A stretch of DNA of 64,000 bases from Sphingomonas sp. SORGH_AS_0950 (GTDB lineage: Bacteria; Pseudomonadota; Alphaproteobacteria; Sphingomonadales; Sphingomonadaceae), in the NCBI RefSeq assembly GCF_030818415.1, contig NZ_JAUTAE010000002.1:1-64000 (forward strand), given 5' to 3'. The translations under genes and the position numbers were made by a program. The notes under the pieces are model-generated. The model made no database searches, had not been told where the DNA came from, and worked only from the letters and a program-made list of their open reading frames with translations. Of this stretch, positions 61,954 through 64,000 are shown piece after piece. The number at the start of each line of letters is the position of its first letter. The stretch's first letter is position 1.

Positions 61954-62970
61954 CTACAACCCCAGCGCCTTCCGCACCTTGTCCCAGCCGACATATTTGA
62001 AATTCTGGGTATCGGGCGCATTGTCGCCGTCCTGCGCGACGAACAGGCCTTTGGGGTAAGCGGGGCCGAAATCGCCCAGCGCCAGCTCGATCCCGTCGGT
62101 GTCGCTGGTCCCGTCGATCGCCCCTCCGCCGATGCGGAAGCGCCCGGCATAGATCACGCCGGGCAGGCGATAGAGCGTATAGGCATTGTCGCCCTGGCTG
62201 GAGACGACCAGATAGCCGCCCTTGGCCCCCCGTGGCGCCAGCGCCAGCCCCTCGGCATCGGCGACCAGGGTGCGGTCGTCGACCCGCGCGATCGGGGTGG
62301 CGGTGCCGGGCGCGGCGGGGTCGGCCGCGAAGCGCCACAGCCCGACATCCTCCTCCGCCACATAGAGCAGCCCGGTCCGGTCATCGACCACGCACCCCTC
62401 GGCCTGGCTGCCCAGCTTCATGCTGCGCACGGTCTCGACGCGCGGGGCCGCGCCGGACAGGTCGATGCGGACCTGGTCGATCCGCCCGTCCTTCAGCACG
62501 ACAAAGCCGAACAGCGCCTTGTCGCTGGCGCGGGTCCACAGGCACATGCCATAGGCCTCGCCCGCCCCCACCGGATAGCGGCCCATCGGCACCAGCCGAC
62601 GCGCCACGGTGTCGAGGGTGAACAGCGCGACATGCGCCTGCGCCTTGTCCGCGCGGTCGCTGGCCGCGACGATCACCCGCCCCCCCGTCTCGCGCAGATC
62701 GACATTGTTCAGCCGCGCGGCCGGGGTGAAGGACAGCCGCCTGCCCGCCAGGTCATAGACATGGATGCCCGCCTGCTTGTCGGTGCCGATCACCAGGCTC
62801 GCGGCCGGATTGGCGGCGTTGCGCCAGATGGCGGGATCGTCGGCCGCATCGGAGGTGCTGTCGACCGGATCGGTCTCGGCGCTGGCCGCCACGGTCGGCG
62901 CGGCGATCGGCGTCGCGGCGGGCACGCCGGCACACCCGGCGAGCAGCAGCGCCGTCAGCGCCGCCCTCAC
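61954..62970 (-). CDS. Beta-propeller phytase (3-phytase) lipoprotein
   Basis: A 338-residue protein with a signal peptide and lipobox (LLLAGCAG, Cys about 13). A six-bladed propeller has the BPPhy pattern: DAADDPAIWRNAANPAASLVIGTD (about 42-65), LNNVDLRE (about 87), GEAYGMCLW (about 137), QAEGCVVDDRTGLLYVAEED (about 189-208), DAEGLAL (about 240) and SDTDGIEL (about 290). It releases phosphate from phytate in a calcium-dependent way. The ATG overlaps the stop of the upstream TonB receptor gene (ATGA). The pair of receptor and phytase is a known arrangement in sphingomonads and related bacteria. Confidence 0.9.
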   Translation of the reverse strand: MRAALTALLLAGCAGVPAATPIAAPTVAASAETDPVDSTSDAADDPAIWRNAANPAASLVIGTDKQAGIHVYDLAGRRLSFTPAARLNNVDLRETGGRVIVAASDRADKAQAHVALFTLDTVARRLVPMGRYPVGAGEAYGMCLWTRASDKALFGFVVLKDGRIDQVRIDLSGAAPRVETVRSMKLGSQAEGCVVDDRTGLLYVAEEDVGLWRFAADPAAPGTATPIARVDDRTLVADAEGLALAPRGAKGGYLVVSSQGDNAYTLYRLPGVIYAGRFRIGGGAIDGTSDTDGIELALGDFGPAYPKGLFVAQDGDNAPDTQNFKYVGWDKVRKALGL

Positions 62971-64000
62971 AGCTTCACCCGCAGGCCACCGAACACGGTG
63001 TAGCCGAACTTCTCATATTCATAGGTCCGGTAACGCTGCCCGAAATAGCGGACGCCCGGCGTGTTGGTCAGGTTCTTGCCCTCGGCGAACAGGTTGATGC
63101 CGCGTGCCAGCTGCACGCTGCCCGTCACGTCGAGCTGGCCGCGCCCTTCCCAATACAGGTCGAGCGCGGGATTGTCGGCGTTGATCTCGTCCAGATAGTC
63201 GCTGCGCTTGGTATAGGCGACGCGCAAATTCACCGGCCCGCGCTCGTAGAAGACGCTGGCATTCCACATATGCGTCGACTGGCCCGGCAGCGCGAAGCGG
63301 CTGCGCCCGGCATAGCTCCCGTCGAAGCGTGCGCTCCCCTTGGTATAGGTGTAATTGGCGAACACGCCCAGCCCGCCCAGCACGCCGGGCAGGAAGCTCA
63401 GCTGCTGCTGCCAGTTCAGCTCGACGCCGTACAGCTCGCCACGCCGCGCATTGACCGGACGGCTGAGGATCGCGCCGCCCACGCCGTTGTAAAAGCCCGT
63501 GCTGGTCAGCGTGTAGCGATAGTCGGACAGGTCCTTGTAGAAGCCGTTGACCGAGATCACCCCCAGCGGCCGGATGTAATATTCCAGGCCCGCATCGACA
63601 TTGTTCGACAAGGTCGGCTTCAGGTCGGGATTGCCGAACTCGACCCGCACCGTATTGCCCTCGGTCGTCTCCAGCACGCGCGGCGCGATCTGCGGGAAAT
63701 TGGGGCGGTTGATCGCGCGGCTGAGGGCGGTGCGCAGGATCAGGTTGGGGGTGAAGGCCTGGCGCAGCGTCAGGTTCGGAAAGACATCGGCATAGCCATT
63801 ATGCCCCCGCGCGGTCGTCACCGCGCCGGTGCGCGAGACGCTGGGCGCGCTGCTCTCGAAATCGGTGGTCTCGACGCGCAGCCCCGCGATCAGGGTCGTG
63901 CCGTCCTTGACGTATTTGGCCATGCCGAACAGGCCGAGGATCTTCTCCTCGGCGGTATAGTCGGCGGTCAGCGATTGCGGCAGGCGACGCTCGGACGCCG
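62967..64000 (-). CDS. TonB-dependent receptor (N-terminus outside window)
   Basis: The C-terminal about 340 residues are in the window and the frame continues past the right edge. It shows barrel features of TonB-dependent receptors: RTALSRAINRPNFPQIAPR, FGNPDLKPTLSNNVDAGLEYY (the typical NPxLKPxxSxNxxxGxEYY strand), NLFAEGKNLTN and the C-terminal aromatic strand (FGYTVFGGLRVKL). It is translationally coupled to the phytase gene. It probably imports a phosphate ester or another phytate-related ligand, inferred from context. Confidence 0.92.
   Translation of the reverse strand, partial: ASERRLPQSLTADYTAEEKILGLFGMAKYVKDGTTLIAGLRVETTDFESSAPSVSRTGAVTTARGHNGYADVFPNLTLRQAFTPNLILRTALSRAINRPNFPQIAPRVLETTEGNTVRVEFGNPDLKPTLSNNVDAGLEYYIRPLGVISVNGFYKDLSDYRYTLTSTGFYNGVGGAILSRPVNARRGELYGVELNWQQQLSFLPGVLGGLGVFANYTYTKGSARFDGSYAGRSRFALPGQSTHMWNASVFYERGPVNLRVAYTKRSDYLDEINADNPALDLYWEGRGQLDVTGSVQLARGINLFAEGKNLTNTPGVRYFGQRYRTYEYEKFGYTVFGGLRVKL

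Noticed and set aside
1..64000. tRNA, rRNA, CRISPR arrays and known riboswitches
   Set aside because: No sequence with the needed conserved boxes or repeat-spacer pattern was seen while reading both strands; a covariance-model search would be the decisive check.

Overview
The window is high-GC DNA with the gene style of an alphaproteobacterial sphingomonad (Sphingomonas or a close relative). It has TonB-dependent receptors next to a beta-propeller phytase, a polysaccharide export system of Wza/Wzc type, short translationally coupled overlaps, many GTG/TTG starts, and one dispersed ~110 bp palindromic repeat present four times. No rRNA, tRNA or CRISPR array was found. A complete replication and partition module (parA, parB, RPA-type repA, five ~22 bp iterons, three copies of one 16 bp palindrome) lies at 16.0-20.1 kb. 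The DNA is therefore most likely a large plasmid or chromid, or carries an integrated one.

Layout. 1-5.9 kb: N-terminal part of a giant autotransporter-like repeat protein, running off the left edge. 6.1-15.9 kb: RES/Xre-type toxin-antitoxin pair, AraC regulator, MFS transporter, degenerate SRAP-domain protein, COQ8-like ABC1 kinase, GT39-like membrane glycosyltransferase, SGNH-hydrolase lipoprotein, and a MerR regulator divergent from a glutaredoxin-MauE fusion across a mer-like operator. 16.0-20.7 kb: parA-parB-repA, iteron origin and an HNH protein. 21.7-45 kb: an exopolysaccharide locus (initiating phosphoglycosyltransferase, polymerase/ligase, Wza-like exporter, Wzc-like co-polymerase/kinase, an unknown helical protein, two O-acyltransferases, two GT4 glycosyltransferases, a beta-helix protein, a polymerase-like membrane protein, a Wzx-like flippase and a propeller protein). 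From 35 kb on this locus is broken up by insertion sequences. They include an IS481-type element that has been hit by an intact IS3 element (5 bp target duplication) and an intact IS630 element (TA duplication).

46.3-50.2 kb: a short FimB-sized tyrosine recombinase enclosed by a perfect 19 bp inverted repeat, whose right arm lies just upstream of a stand-alone EAL (c-di-GMP phosphodiesterase) gene, followed by a GH43 glycosidase. 50.3-56.2 kb: second GT39-like protein, an orphan RES-domain protein, small membrane proteins, a ZIP transporter and a third GT4. 56.3-64 kb: TonB-dependent receptor, small proteins, UDP-glucose dehydrogenase (ugd), phytase, and a second TonB-dependent receptor running off the right edge.

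Working together: Ugd supplies UDP-glucuronate. The phosphoglycosyltransferase, glycosyltransferases and acyltransferases would build a lipid-linked repeat unit. The flippase, polymerase and Wzc/Wza would flip, polymerise and export it. The EAL protein could tune this through c-di-GMP. The most interesting signals are the recombinase enclosed by inverted repeats beside the EAL gene (possible invertible switch or minimal mobile element), the parS-like palindromes, and the pairing of an RPA replicon with exopolysaccharide genes, which recalls the 'biofilm plasmids' of roseobacters.
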